A DNA stretch of 64,000 nucleotides from Sulfurospirillaceae bacterium (GTDB taxonomy: Bacteria; Campylobacterota; Campylobacteria; Campylobacterales; Sulfurospirillaceae), in assembly GCA_028684065.1 (NCBI GenBank), contig JAQUGO010000002.1, positions 124,001-188,000 of the forward strand, written 5' to 3'. Shown one piece after another: positions 50,806-59,726 of this stretch. Numbering within the stretch: position 1 is the first letter of the stretch; every line of letters begins with the position of its first letter. Both the position numbers and the translations under genes were made by a program. Below the pieces are notes generated by a model. It saw only the letters and a list, made by a program, of their open reading frames with translations, was not told where the DNA came from and did no database searches.

Positions 50806-51864
50806 TTAGCGCTTATAGTAAAAATTTAACGATATCAAAGAGAGTATGACAATGGGCAATAAAATTCCAATCTCGGAGAGAATAACCCCATTTGCTGAAA
50901 GTTTACTTAATAAATATAAACCACTCCAGACAACTAAGGTGACAAAAGCAAAAGAAGAAGCCATCAATGTTGTATTAAAATAGCGACTCATCAAAGGTGC
51001 TTTTGCATAAAGAATAATGATGAGGAAAGGGGCAAAAAATGGGAAAAAAAGCTGATAAAAAAGTGTGGCTTTAATCTTGCTAGTATTAACATTTTGTGTA
51101 GCAAAAAATCGTAAAGCCTCAATACCATCTGGAATAGAAAGCGCATAATCACTTTGATAGACATTGTCCATAATTTTTGGCTTAAAATTCTCCAGTGCAC
51201 GTAGCTTTTCCAAACTCTCAACACGTAAACCTGCATCATTCAAGGACTGTACACTTGATTTATGTGTAATCGTAGCATTTTCTAAAACCCAATGGTCTTT
51301 TAAAAAAAATGCTGTTGAAGCATGTATCACTTTAGTCAAATCGACACCGTTGGTTTCAAAAATTGATACATCTGTGGCCACTTGCTTAAAAGGATCAAGT
51401 TTTTTAAAATAGATATATTGATTATTATTTTTTAAAAAAAGATCTTCTGAACTGGTCGATATACGATTAAATTTTTTTAGATTTGTACTATACTCATTTG
51501 CATAAGCAAATTCTGTACAATTTAGTCCAACGTAAGCTATACTAATGACTAAAGAAGTAATAAAAAAAGGCTTGGCCATAGCTTGTTTACTAATGCCAGA
51601 AGCATACATGCAGATAAGTTCATTCGATTTAATCATTGCAAACACTGTCACGATCATACCAAAAATAATAGAAAGAGGTAGTACATAATTCACGGCATTC
51701 AATGCTTGAAACAATGCATATAATATTTGTAAGTTTGCCGAATCTGGAAGTGTCGCATAATTTGTAAGAAGATCTACACCAACGTAAAAAAGATCAAGTG
51801 CTAAGAATATAATCATACTGTTTTTGAGATAGTTTTGAACAATATATCTCTCAAACAATCTCAT
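50806..51864 (-). CDS. LptF/LptG family LPS export permease
   Basis: A 352-residue YjgP/YjgQ family membrane protein, a permease half of the LptB2FG transporter that extracts LPS from the inner membrane. Six hydrophobic helices are arranged three and three (about 14-35, 55-75, 95-115; 265-285, 295-310, 325-345) around a periplasmic beta domain. The opening FERYIVQNYLKNSMIIFLALDLFYVGVDLL is typical. ATG 51864 overlaps the pth stop by 4 bases. LptF and LptG cannot be told apart here. Confidence 0.88.
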   Translation of the reverse strand: MRLFERYIVQNYLKNSMIIFLALDLFYVGVDLLTNYATLPDSANLQILYALFQALNAVNYVLPLSIIFGMIVTVFAMIKSNELICMYASGISKQAMAKPFFITSLVISIAYVGLNCTEFAYANEYSTNLKKFNRISTSSEDLFLKNNNQYIYFKKLDPFKQVATDVSIFETNGVDLTKVIHASTAFFLKDHWVLENATITHKSSVQSLNDAGLRVESLEKLRALENFKPKIMDNVYQSDYALSIPDGIEALRFFATQNVNTSKIKATLFYQLFFPFFAPFLIIILYAKAPLMSRYFNTTLMASSFAFVTLVVWSGLYLLSKLSANGVILSEIGILLPIVILSLISLNFYYKR

Positions 51865-52433
51865 CGTTTCTCCTCTGTACACCATGTTTCTTTTAAACTG
51901 TATTGTACTGAAACTTCTTTTAAATCTTGGCGCATTAGTGCTTTAACGCTCTCCTTAACATGTACAATTATTTTAGGTAAATACTCTTTTTGACATGGTG
52001 TAAAATCAGATAAAACATAATGGGCCACATCACTTTTATGTTCAGGTTTGCCAATACCTATGCGAACACGAATATAGTCTACTCCAATATGTGCATCAAT
52101 AGAACGTAACCCATTATGCCCACCATGCCCACCTCCACATTTAAAACGTAGTGTTCCAAAGGGAAGATCTAAGTCATCATGTATAACAATAACCTCATCA
52201 GGTTTATAATAATCACACACAGCGCGAACGCTTTGTCCAGAGAGATTCATATAAGTAGACGGTTTTAAAAAAAGATTTGAGGAACATTTGAAGAGTTCTC
52301 CTTGAAAAGCACTTTTAGAAATGTTTTCACAAGGAAGGTCGCCGATAAAGCTATCAACGACCATGAAGCCGACATTATGTCGATTATTTTTGTATTGAAA
52401 ATCGGGGTTGCCAAGTCCTACTATAAGTCTCAT
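51861..52433 (-). CDS. pth: Peptidyl-tRNA hydrolase
   Basis: A 190-residue enzyme that recycles stalled peptidyl-tRNA. LIVGLGNPDFQYKNNRHNVGF opens the protein with the catalytic His in RHNVG; FLKPSTYMNLSGQSV near 56 and VIHDDLDLPFGTLRFKCGGGHGGHNGLRS near 82-110 complete the site. It follows rplY by 10 bases and overlaps the lptF/G gene by 4. The rplY-pth pair is widely conserved. Confidence 0.96.
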   Translation of the reverse strand: MRLIVGLGNPDFQYKNNRHNVGFMVVDSFIGDLPCENISKSAFQGELFKCSSNLFLKPSTYMNLSGQSVRAVCDYYKPDEVIVIHDDLDLPFGTLRFKCGGGHGGHNGLRSIDAHIGVDYIRVRIGIGKPEHKSDVAHYVLSDFTPCQKEYLPKIIVHVKESVKALMRQDLKEVSVQYSLKETWCTEEKR

Positions 52434-52443
52434 TAGATACTTA

Positions 52444-52980
52444 TTACTTCGCTTTAATAACTCCGGCTACTGAAACTCTATCTTCAACCATCATTTTAAC
52501 ATTCGCAGCGACTGGAACATCACGTACCAATATTGTTTCACCAACATCAAGTTCACTAACATCAAGTGTAAAATTATTTGGTAAATTTTCAGCAGTACAT
52601 TTAACAGCTAAACGCTTTTTAGATTGGATAAGAACACCTTTATTTTTAGTGCCTTTAGGAATACCTACAAGTTTAACAGGAACCAAATACTTAGTCAATA
52701 CACCAGGAAGTGCTATACGTAAATCAACATGTAACAATGTACTGTTAACAGGATCTCTTTGGTAATCTTGGATCACAACATTATATACTTTGTCTGCAAG
52801 TTTAACTGGGAAGATTAACTCTTCTTTGTTTTTTGCGGCCTTGATGAATTCGTTTGCTTTAAATGCAGCATTGATGTTTTGTTCACCCTTACCGTAAATG
52901 TTTGCAATTAGATATCCATCTCTACGAAGTGCTTTAGTAGCCTTCTTCTCGATACTATCTCTAATGATGCCTTCTAGCAT
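52444..52980 (-). CDS. rplY: 50S ribosomal protein L25/general stress protein Ctc
   Basis: A 178-residue long (Ctc/TL5-type) L25 that binds 5S rRNA. It has an N-terminal L25 domain (about 1-90, with [21 protein letters not shown] and [20 protein letters not shown]) and the C-terminal beta domain ([20 protein letters not shown]). It precedes pth by 10 bases and follows pilT by 63. Confidence 0.93.
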   Translation of the reverse strand: MLEGIIRDSIEKKATKALRRDGYLIANIYGKGEQNINAAFKANEFIKAAKNKEELIFPVKLADKVYNVVIQDYQRDPVNSTLLHVDLRIALPGVLTKYLVPVKLVGIPKGTKNKGVLIQSKKRLAVKCTAENLPNNFTLDVSELDVGETILVRDVPVAANVKMMVEDRVSVAGVIKAK

Positions 52981-53043
52981 ATCTATCCTTTATAAAAAAT
53001 AAGAGAGCCATTGTACACAACTTAAACTAAAAACTGACTAAAT

Positions 53044-54234
53044 CTACATTTTTAGACCAATAATGTCTTTATCTCTTTCTTCTGTTTTTATGATAGCTTC
53101 ACTTTTTCGTATCTCTTTTTGTGATTTGTCAGCATCATAAAAATCTAATGCCATTGTAATATCATTGCGGCTGGTTGAGCTATTGATTGCTTCGGCTCGT
53201 GAGATACGTCCATTTGCATATAGTTCTAATAACGCTTGATCAAATGTCTGAGTTTTGTAAATATCTTTTCCTTCTTTTAAAGCGTCTGTAATTTCATTCT
53301 CTCGTCCCTCTAAAATAAGTGCTTCAATACGTGCATTTTTAATTAAAATCTCAACAGCAGCAGTTCGCCCTTTATCGATAGTTTTAACCAACCTTTGCGA
53401 AACAACCGCTTGCAATACTGAGGCTAAAGACATTTTAATACGATTTTGCTCACTGCCTGGAAACATTCCTATGATACGACCTATGGTCTCCTTTGTATCA
53501 ATGGTATGTAAGGTTGAAAGCACCAAATGCCCTGTTTCAGCTGCATGCATTGCAGTTTCAATCGTTTCAAGATCACGCATCTCTCCCACTAAAATAACAT
53601 CAGGGTCTTCACGCAATGCAGCACGTAGCGAATCTGCAAATGTTATTGCATCTTGTCCAATGGCGCGTTGATTGACGATACACGATTCATCTTTATAAAT
53701 AAATTCTACTGGGTCTTCAATCGTAATGATATGTTTTTTATGGATTTTATTGATACGATTAATAATTGAAGCGAGTGTGGTTGTTTTACCACTTCCCGTA
53801 GGTCCTGTTACCAAAACAAGTCCACGGGAGAGATCACATAATGAGTTTATAACTGGTGGTAAATGGAGAGCCTCAACAGTAGGTAAAATCATTGGAATTG
53901 TTCTAAAAACAGCGGAAACACCATCCACCTGAAAAAACATATTCACACGAAAGCGATAATCATCATTTAATTTAAAGGTAAAATCAATATTTTTTTTCTC
54001 AACGAACTCAGGAAAACGCCCACGTAATAACTCTTTGGCAAGAGTGATGCCATCAGCATGAGTTAGCATCTCTTTAGAAAGTGATACTATTTCACCATTA
54101 ATACGCCCTCTGATATTCGTCCCTGTTTTAACATGTAAATCACTTCCATTATGTTCAACGAGCTTACTAAGATAAAATTTAAGCTTTTTTGTCATTTCGA
54201 ACGTTAATTCACTGACATTGACACTCTCTTGCAT
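53044..54234 (-). CDS. pilT: PilT/VirB11-like retraction ATPase (type IV pilus PilT)
   Basis: A 396-residue hexameric ATPase. An N-terminal PAS-like domain begins HNGSDLHVKTGTNIRGRINGE; Walker A is VTGPTGSGKTTTLAS near 142, the Asp box and AALREDPDVILVGEMRDLETIETAMHAAETGHLVLSTLHT near 207-246 follow. This AxxRxxPDxxxxGExRDxET pattern is PilT's, and a longer-than-usual C-terminal tail (about 40 residues) ends the protein. PilT powers pilus retraction, twitching and DNA uptake. No pilus genes lie nearby. It follows tal by 16 bases. Confidence 0.93.
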   Translation of the reverse strand: MQESVNVSELTFEMTKKLKFYLSKLVEHNGSDLHVKTGTNIRGRINGEIVSLSKEMLTHADGITLAKELLRGRFPEFVEKKNIDFTFKLNDDYRFRVNMFFQVDGVSAVFRTIPMILPTVEALHLPPVINSLCDLSRGLVLVTGPTGSGKTTTLASIINRINKIHKKHIITIEDPVEFIYKDESCIVNQRAIGQDAITFADSLRAALREDPDVILVGEMRDLETIETAMHAAETGHLVLSTLHTIDTKETIGRIIGMFPGSEQNRIKMSLASVLQAVVSQRLVKTIDKGRTAAVEILIKNARIEALILEGRENEITDALKEGKDIYKTQTFDQALLELYANGRISRAEAINSSTSRNDITMALDFYDADKSQKEIRKSEAIIKTEERDKDIIGLKM

Positions 54235-54250
54235 AATGTTTCCTTGCTAT

Positions 54251-55252
54251 CTATTTTAATGCTTCCATTATTTCGTTAAAAGCTTCTTTAAAAGCATGTA
54301 GTCCCTCATTCATTAATTCATCACTTACAACGTTAATATCAATTCCATTTGCTAAAAGAGAAGCAAAGAAATTATCTATAACATCTTCTTGCCAAACGAT
54401 TTCAGGCGCTATTTCTGAGTTTTTAATAAATGATTTAATCGTTGCTAGAGGTGCTGTATTAATAGCATTTTTACACAATAACTCTTTAATATAATAATCT
54501 TCCCTTAATGTATCACCCTTAGTTCCCGTACTTGCAAAAAGTGCACGGACATTTTCAAGATTTGCCTGACAAATTATTCCATATGATTTGAGTGCATTCA
54601 TAATACCAACACGTGATTGAATAAAATCTATTTTTTGTAGCTGCGCATCTAATTTTCGATCAAAACGACTTACAAAGATACTAATCACTGCTTGTGGCAA
54701 CTTTACATTTGGTGCTTGCTTTTTAAAATGCTCTGTTGCTTTTTTAAAAGCTTCCAAGCATCCTTTAGTTTGTGAGGCTGAAAATACCAATGTTGCATTT
54801 ACATTAATACCTTCACTTAAAAGCACTTCCATAGCGCTAAAACCTGCCTTCGTTGCAGGGACTTTAATCATAACATTGGGAAATCCAATGGAATGAAAAA
54901 GTCTTCGCCCTTCTTCAATCGTTCCTTTGGCATCATCGCACAAAAAAGGATCTACCTCCATACTAATAAAACCATCATCTCCTTTTTCATATAAAGGCAA
55001 TAATGTACTTGCAGCTCGTTTAATATCACTAATGGCCAATGCTTCGTAAATTGCTTTTGGCTCTTGCCCTATAAGAGATGCCTTTTCTTCAGCATAGGCA
55101 CTTGAAGTCAAAAAAGCTGCCTTAAAAATAGAAGGGTTGCTCGTTGCTGCATTAACAATACGCTGATTGATGAGTTCGACGAATTCTCCTTCTAAAAAAT
55201 TTCGCTCAACAAAATCACACCATAATGAAAATCGTAGTTCGTTTCTGTACAT
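54251..55252 (-). CDS. tal: Transaldolase
   Basis: A 333-residue pentose-phosphate enzyme that moves a three-carbon unit via a Schiff base. FSLWCDFVERNFLEGEFVELIN opens it, ATSNPSIFKAAF near 35 carries the aspartate/asparagine site, NVMIKVPATKAGFSAMEVL near 130 contains the Schiff-base lysine, and VNATLVFSASQTKG near 151 follows. It is TalB/Tal type (about 330 residues) rather than the short type. It follows serB by 11 bases, as in C. jejuni from memory. Confidence 0.92.
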   Translation of the reverse strand: MYRNELRFSLWCDFVERNFLEGEFVELINQRIVNAATSNPSIFKAAFLTSSAYAEEKASLIGQEPKAIYEALAISDIKRAASTLLPLYEKGDDGFISMEVDPFLCDDAKGTIEEGRRLFHSIGFPNVMIKVPATKAGFSAMEVLLSEGINVNATLVFSASQTKGCLEAFKKATEHFKKQAPNVKLPQAVISIFVSRFDRKLDAQLQKIDFIQSRVGIMNALKSYGIICQANLENVRALFASTGTKGDTLREDYYIKELLCKNAINTAPLATIKSFIKNSEIAPEIVWQEDVIDNFFASLLANGIDINVVSDELMNEGLHAFKEAFNEIMEALK

Positions 55253-55263
55253 TGTTTACTCTT

Positions 55264-55884
55264 TTAAATAAATTTGAGAAGATTGCGCATATCTTTCTCA
55301 TCGATAACTATATTGGCCGCATTTCTTAAAATGGGTTTGGCACAAAATGCCACTTTTTTAGAAGCTCTTTCAAACATTGAAATATCATTGGCACCATCAC
55401 CTACTGCCATCGTATTTTCAGGTGAAATGCGTAGAAGCTCTTGAACACGTTTTAACATATCCCCTTTGGAAAATCCAAACATCATGTCTCCACCAACAAG
55501 TCCACTCAGTTTTCCATCCCTTACATGTAAGACATTTGCAAAGTCTGCATCGAAGCCTAATAGTGCTTTTGCAGGTGTGGTTGCGATACGAAATCCCCCA
55601 CTAAAAACCACAACAGTATAGCCATTGGCTTTAAGTCTTGCAATAGCTTCTTTAGCACCTGGCATAAACGGTAAATTTGCACATATTACCTCAGCTTTTT
55701 TGGCATCTAGTCCTTTTAAAAATCCTACTCTGGTGGTTAAACTCTCAAAAAAATCCAACTCGCCTCGCATCGCAGATTCTGTGATAGCTGAGACTTTCTC
55801 TTCAATACCATACTCTTTGGCTAAAAAATCTATCGTCTCACCATCCATCAATGTAGAATCAAAATCAAAAACGCAGAGTTTCAT
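55264..55884 (-). CDS. serB: Phosphoserine phosphatase
   Basis: A 206-residue HAD phosphatase, last step of serine synthesis. Motif I CVFDFDSTLMDGETID (DxDxT), motif II VVFSGGFR near 97 (S) and motif III near GDGANDISMFERA around 167-179 are intact; the EYGIEEKVSAITESAMRGELDF cap segment is SerB-specific. No N-terminal ACT domain. ATG 55884 has AAGGAG 7 bases upstream and gives MKLCVFDFDS; an ATG at 55902 is less likely. It is divergent from the MTHFR-like gene. A palindrome copy is at 55521-55530. Confidence 0.94.
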   Translation of the reverse strand: MKLCVFDFDSTLMDGETIDFLAKEYGIEEKVSAITESAMRGELDFFESLTTRVGFLKGLDAKKAEVICANLPFMPGAKEAIARLKANGYTVVVFSGGFRIATTPAKALLGFDADFANVLHVRDGKLSGLVGGDMMFGFSKGDMLKRVQELLRISPENTMAVGDGANDISMFERASKKVAFCAKPILRNAANIVIDEKDMRNLLKFI

Positions 55885-55943
55885 CCACACGCTCCTTGTC
55901 AAGCTTTCTTATTTTCATTATAATACTTAAAAACAAGTAACAA

Positions 55944-56867
55944 ATGGATAAAAGTATGCTAAAAAAATTTATTGAAAAACTCCAAAACGATACGTTTTTA
56001 ACGCTCGAAACAACGCCGATGCATGAACCAACATTCGAACCTATTATTGAAAAGATAAAACACTTTGGACTTCAACATAAAATTGATGGTTTCAGTACAA
56101 CAGATAACCCTCTTGCCCGCCTCAAATACAATGCTTTTTTTGGTTCACTAAGCCTTCAACGAACATTTAATAAACCTGTTATCACAACGATGAGTATGCG
56201 AGATCGCAATAAAATAGCACTTCAGTCTGACCTTTTAGGGGCAAATGAACACGACTTGCGCACTATTTTGTGCCTTACCGGAGATCCTGCAAATGCGAGT
56301 GACCAGCCTTCACTCAAAGGAGTATTTGAGGGAAATAGTACCCTTTTATTGGAAATTATTAAATGCTTTAATGCAGGTCTTGATTATTCAGGCAAACCTT
56401 TTAAAACGCAACCAAAACCAATTTACCCTTTTGCCGTTTGTAATGCACATGCAAATATTCCTAAAAATCTTATCAAAAAGATGCATACTAAAATCGAACA
56501 TGGTGCTATAGGGATTATCACACAGCCCGTTTATAGCGTCGAAAATGCAACTCTACTTTTAGAAATGCTTCAAAGCGCTAAAGAAGGGTTGAACGAAGAA
56601 GCACAAAAAACAGAACTTATTTTAGGGTTTTTCCCCATAGTAAAACTTAGGACAGCACAATTTTTAGCAGCACATGTTCCAGGAATTCATGTTCCTGAAA
56701 TTTGGATGGAACAACTTATAAAAGCCAAAAAAATCAGTGAAGAAGAAGAGAAAAAAGTAGGGTTCGAACTTTCGCTGAAAACATTCAAACAAATTCAAGC
56801 AATTCATCCAAAAATTCATCTAATGAGTGCCAATAATTTCGAACTTATTGCAGATATTTTACATTGA
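55944..56867 (+). CDS. Methylenetetrahydrofolate reductase-family protein (YitJ/MetF-like)
   Basis: A 307-residue TIM-barrel protein of the MTHFR family. RDRNKIALQSDLLGANEHDLRTILCLTGDPA near 90-120 and GAIGIITQPVYSVEN near 186 match the MTHFR domain of YitJ-like bifunctional enzymes rather than E. coli MetF. A fused homocysteine methyltransferase domain is absent. MTHFR makes methyl-THF from methylene-THF using FAD. The protein stands alone, divergent from serB, which makes sense because serine feeds one-carbon units to folate. Whether it is the cell's main MetF is unknown. ATG 55944 or 55956 could be the start. Confidence 0.75.
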   Translation: MDKSMLKKFIEKLQNDTFLTLETTPMHEPTFEPIIEKIKHFGLQHKIDGFSTTDNPLARLKYNAFFGSLSLQRTFNKPVITTMSMRDRNKIALQSDLLGANEHDLRTILCLTGDPANASDQPSLKGVFEGNSTLLLEIIKCFNAGLDYSGKPFKTQPKPIYPFAVCNAHANIPKNLIKKMHTKIEHGAIGIITQPVYSVENATLLLEMLQSAKEGLNEEAQKTELILGFFPIVKLRTAQFLAAHVPGIHVPEIWMEQLIKAKKISEEEEKKVGFELSLKTFKQIQAIHPKIHLMSANNFELIADILH

Positions 56868-56868
56868 C

Positions 56869-56906
56869 ACTATTCCCAAAGATATTTTACTATCTTTGGG
56901 AATAGT
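56869..56906. terminator. Long hairpin between the MTHFR-like gene and cheW
   Basis: A perfect 16-base stem (left arm 56869-56884, right arm 56891-56906) with loop TTTTAC lies between the convergent ends, starting one base after the MTHFR-like stop. It is probably a shared terminator, although a strong T run is missing on each side. Confidence 0.65.
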
Positions 56907-56910
56907 TTGA

Positions 56911-57405
56911 CTAGAAATCTCTTTTAAGTAATGCTTCGACTTTAAGAATCGTTAAAATATTATCATCACGCATACCAATACCATAAACCATTCCTTTATC
57001 CGCATGAATCGTTTCAGGTGGCGGTCCAATTTTACCACTTTTAATACGAATCGCTTCTGTTAATCTATCGATAACAAAACCTGCTGTATTATCACGCCCT
57101 TTCATAACGATATAGCGTGTATCTTCACTTTGGCGCACTGATTCCATTTTAAACTTTCGGCGTAAATCAATCAAAGGGATAACACTTCCTCGAAGATTAA
57201 AAACTCCAAGAATATAATCAGGTACGCTTGGAACCCGAGTGTATTCAATCGGTTTAATAATCTCTTGAATACTCAAAATAGGCACAGCATACTCTTCTTG
57301 CCCAATGATAAATCCAACCAATTGAACAACATCTTCTTCTTTTTTATGCGGCTCTTCAATCTGCTTTTGCTGTTTCTGGATAATATTATTTAGTTTATCG
57401 TTCAT
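56911..57405 (-). CDS. cheW: Chemotaxis coupling protein CheW
   Basis: A 164-residue CheW domain that bridges receptors and CheA. QLVGFIIGQEEYAVPILSIQEIIKP near 30 and PDYILGVFNLRGSVIPLIDLRRKF near 61-84 are diagnostic; an N-terminal charged extension of about 25 residues is present. It follows cheA by 13 bases in the order cheV-cheA-cheW. Confidence 0.96.
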   Translation of the reverse strand: MNDKLNNIIQKQQKQIEEPHKKEEDVVQLVGFIIGQEEYAVPILSIQEIIKPIEYTRVPSVPDYILGVFNLRGSVIPLIDLRRKFKMESVRQSEDTRYIVMKGRDNTAGFVIDRLTEAIRIKSGKIGPPPETIHADKGMVYGIGMRDDNILTILKVEALLKRDF

Positions 57406-57418
57406 GGCTTAGCTCCGC

Positions 57419-59716
57419 TTATAATTTTATATTTTTTCGAACAACACTCTCGAGGTATTCTGGTGAATAAGGTTTTGTAATATATTCACTCATCCCCGAT
57501 TCAACACCTCGTAATCTGTCCGACTTAGATGTTCGTGATGTAACCGCGATTAATGGTAAATTCTTATACTTAGAGTATTTTCGAATCTCAGTCGCTAACG
57601 TATAACCATCCATTCTTGGCATTTCAATATCAATAAGTACGGCATCAATACTGTGTTCTGCTGATTTAAGCATGTTTAGTGCTTCTTGACCGTTCGAAGC
57701 TTCTAGTACTTTAACTCCGATTGGCTCCATTGATTTTTTCATGATATTGCGATCCATGGCGCTGTCATCAACTGCTAAAACAATGTAATCACTTGGGGCG
57801 CTTTTAACTTTAACCGTTGCCTCTGCCGCAGCGCGAATATCAACACTAATACCTTTTGCAAGAGTCATCAGTGCTGCTACATCAATAATCAATGTGACAC
57901 GACCATCCCCTCTAATCGTAGCACCTGCAATACCCTCTATGCCTTGTAAATAATCGCCCAAAGATTTAATAACAATCTCTTCTTGCCCTACAAGCGTATC
58001 GACAATAACACCTAGTTTTGCTTCAGCAAGACCGATTACAACAACATAGGCATGCTCACTATTTTCATAAACTTGTTTAACGCCAAAAATATCCGATAAA
58101 CGAACTAATGATAAAACTTCATCACGAAGTCGTAAGACATTTTTACCTTCAATCGTATAAATTTCATCAAGAGGAATACGTACTGTTTCTAAAACAGAAG
58201 CTAAAGGAATTGCATAATACTCTTCTTGAGCTCCTACGAGTAAGGCTTGAATGATAGCTAATGTCAAAGGAATTTTAAGGCGAATAACTGTTCCCTGACC
58301 TAATTCACTATCCACATCAATGATACCATTGAGTTTTTCAATATTGGTTTTAACAACATCCATACCTACACCACGACCTGAAACATTGGTCACTACTTTT
58401 GCCGTAGAAAGAGCTGGTTTAAAGATAAGAGCATAGGCCTCTTTATCACTCATTCCATCTGCTTCACGCTCGGTAATCATTCCTTTTTCAATCGCTTTAG
58501 ATCGCAAAATATCAGGATCTAAGCCATTTCCATCATCAGTAATCTCAATGACAATATTATTGCCTTCGTTATAAGCTTTTAGCTGAATTAACCCCGTTTC
58601 TGGCTTGCCTTTGGCACGTCTGGCTTCCATTGTTTCGACACCATGGTCACAAGAATTTCTAATAATATGCACCAACGGATCGCCAATCTCTTCAACAATT
58701 GACTTATCAAGTTCTGTCTCTTCTCCAGATATTTCAAGTTCAATTTGCTTACCAAGCTCACGTGATAAATCCCTAACCATTCTTGGGAATTTATTAAATA
58801 CTTTTGCAATAGGAAGCATCCTTGTTTTCATAACCGCTATCTGAAGATCTGTCGTTACAAGAGAGATAGAAGATACTACTTGATTAAGTTCTTCTAAGAA
58901 TTTTTCACCTTCGTAACGCTCTTCCACATCATCATAAATTTTGAGTAATCTATTTTTTCCCAAAACAAGCTCACCAATAAGATTCATTAAGTGATCAAGT
59001 CGCTTAACTTCAACTCTAATGGTTTGCTCCATCGCACTTGCTGTCTCTTTTTTTACAGGAGTTGCTGCCGCACTTGATAAATCTTCTCGTTTAGTAGGAG
59101 CACTTTTTTGTACCACAGGTACTTCACTCTCATTTTTAGCAGGTGCAGATGATGCAGTACCACTGCTTTCTTTGCGCTTTTTATCTTCTTCTTTACGCAT
59201 TTTAAGCAAACGTTCTATCTCATCTTCTACTTCTTGGTCGCTCAACTGTGAATAATCGGCTTCTTCTTCAAGGGTAGGAGACATAGCTTCTTCAACACTT
59301 TTTGATGTTGACTCAGGAATGACATCACCAGTAGATATAGCATCCAAGCGGCGACAAATATCGGTAATATCAATTCCAATTGAAGTATCATTACCATTGT
59401 CACGAATCGCGTGTAATAAAGCTTTCATTAAATCAATTGATTCAAGGACAACATCCATTACATCCGGTGTTAATTTTAGTTCACCACGACGCGCTTTATT
59501 GAGAACATCTTCCATATGATGTGTAAGACCCGTTAAAACATCAAAATTTAAAAATGATGAAGAACCTTTAATGGTGTGAGCTACCCTAAATATACTATTA
59601 AGCAATTCCAAATCATCAGGATTGGATTCGAGCTCTACTAGGTTTTGATCAAGTTGTTCAATAAGTTCGAACGCTTCAACCAAAAAATCTTCTAAAATTT
59701 CTTGAATATCTTCCAT
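57419..59716 (-). CDS. cheA: Hybrid chemotaxis kinase CheA with C-terminal receiver (CheAY)
   Basis: A 765-residue kinase. HPt domain with the phospho-accepting His47 (FRVAHTIKGSSSFL), a charged low-complexity linker of about 100 residues with no obvious P2 domain, the dimerisation domain (about 225-300), HATPase motifs (NSCDHGVE, GNGLDPD, SGRGVGMDVVK), a CheW-like domain (about 490-625) and a C-terminal CheY-like receiver with VLAVDDSAMDR and Asp near 692 (LIDIEMPRMDGY). The CheA-receiver fusion is typical of Campylobacterota. It follows cheV by 10 bases. Confidence 0.97.
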   Translation of the reverse strand: MEDIQEILEDFLVEAFELIEQLDQNLVELESNPDDLELLNSIFRVAHTIKGSSSFLNFDVLTGLTHHMEDVLNKARRGELKLTPDVMDVVLESIDLMKALLHAIRDNGNDTSIGIDITDICRRLDAISTGDVIPESTSKSVEEAMSPTLEEEADYSQLSDQEVEDEIERLLKMRKEEDKKRKESSGTASSAPAKNESEVPVVQKSAPTKREDLSSAAATPVKKETASAMEQTIRVEVKRLDHLMNLIGELVLGKNRLLKIYDDVEERYEGEKFLEELNQVVSSISLVTTDLQIAVMKTRMLPIAKVFNKFPRMVRDLSRELGKQIELEISGEETELDKSIVEEIGDPLVHIIRNSCDHGVETMEARRAKGKPETGLIQLKAYNEGNNIVIEITDDGNGLDPDILRSKAIEKGMITEREADGMSDKEAYALIFKPALSTAKVVTNVSGRGVGMDVVKTNIEKLNGIIDVDSELGQGTVIRLKIPLTLAIIQALLVGAQEEYYAIPLASVLETVRIPLDEIYTIEGKNVLRLRDEVLSLVRLSDIFGVKQVYENSEHAYVVVIGLAEAKLGVIVDTLVGQEEIVIKSLGDYLQGIEGIAGATIRGDGRVTLIIDVAALMTLAKGISVDIRAAAEATVKVKSAPSDYIVLAVDDSAMDRNIMKKSMEPIGVKVLEASNGQEALNMLKSAEHSIDAVLIDIEMPRMDGYTLATEIRKYSKYKNLPLIAVTSRTSKSDRLRGVESGMSEYITKPYSPEYLESVVRKNIKL

Positions 59717-59726
59717 CGTTCTACCC

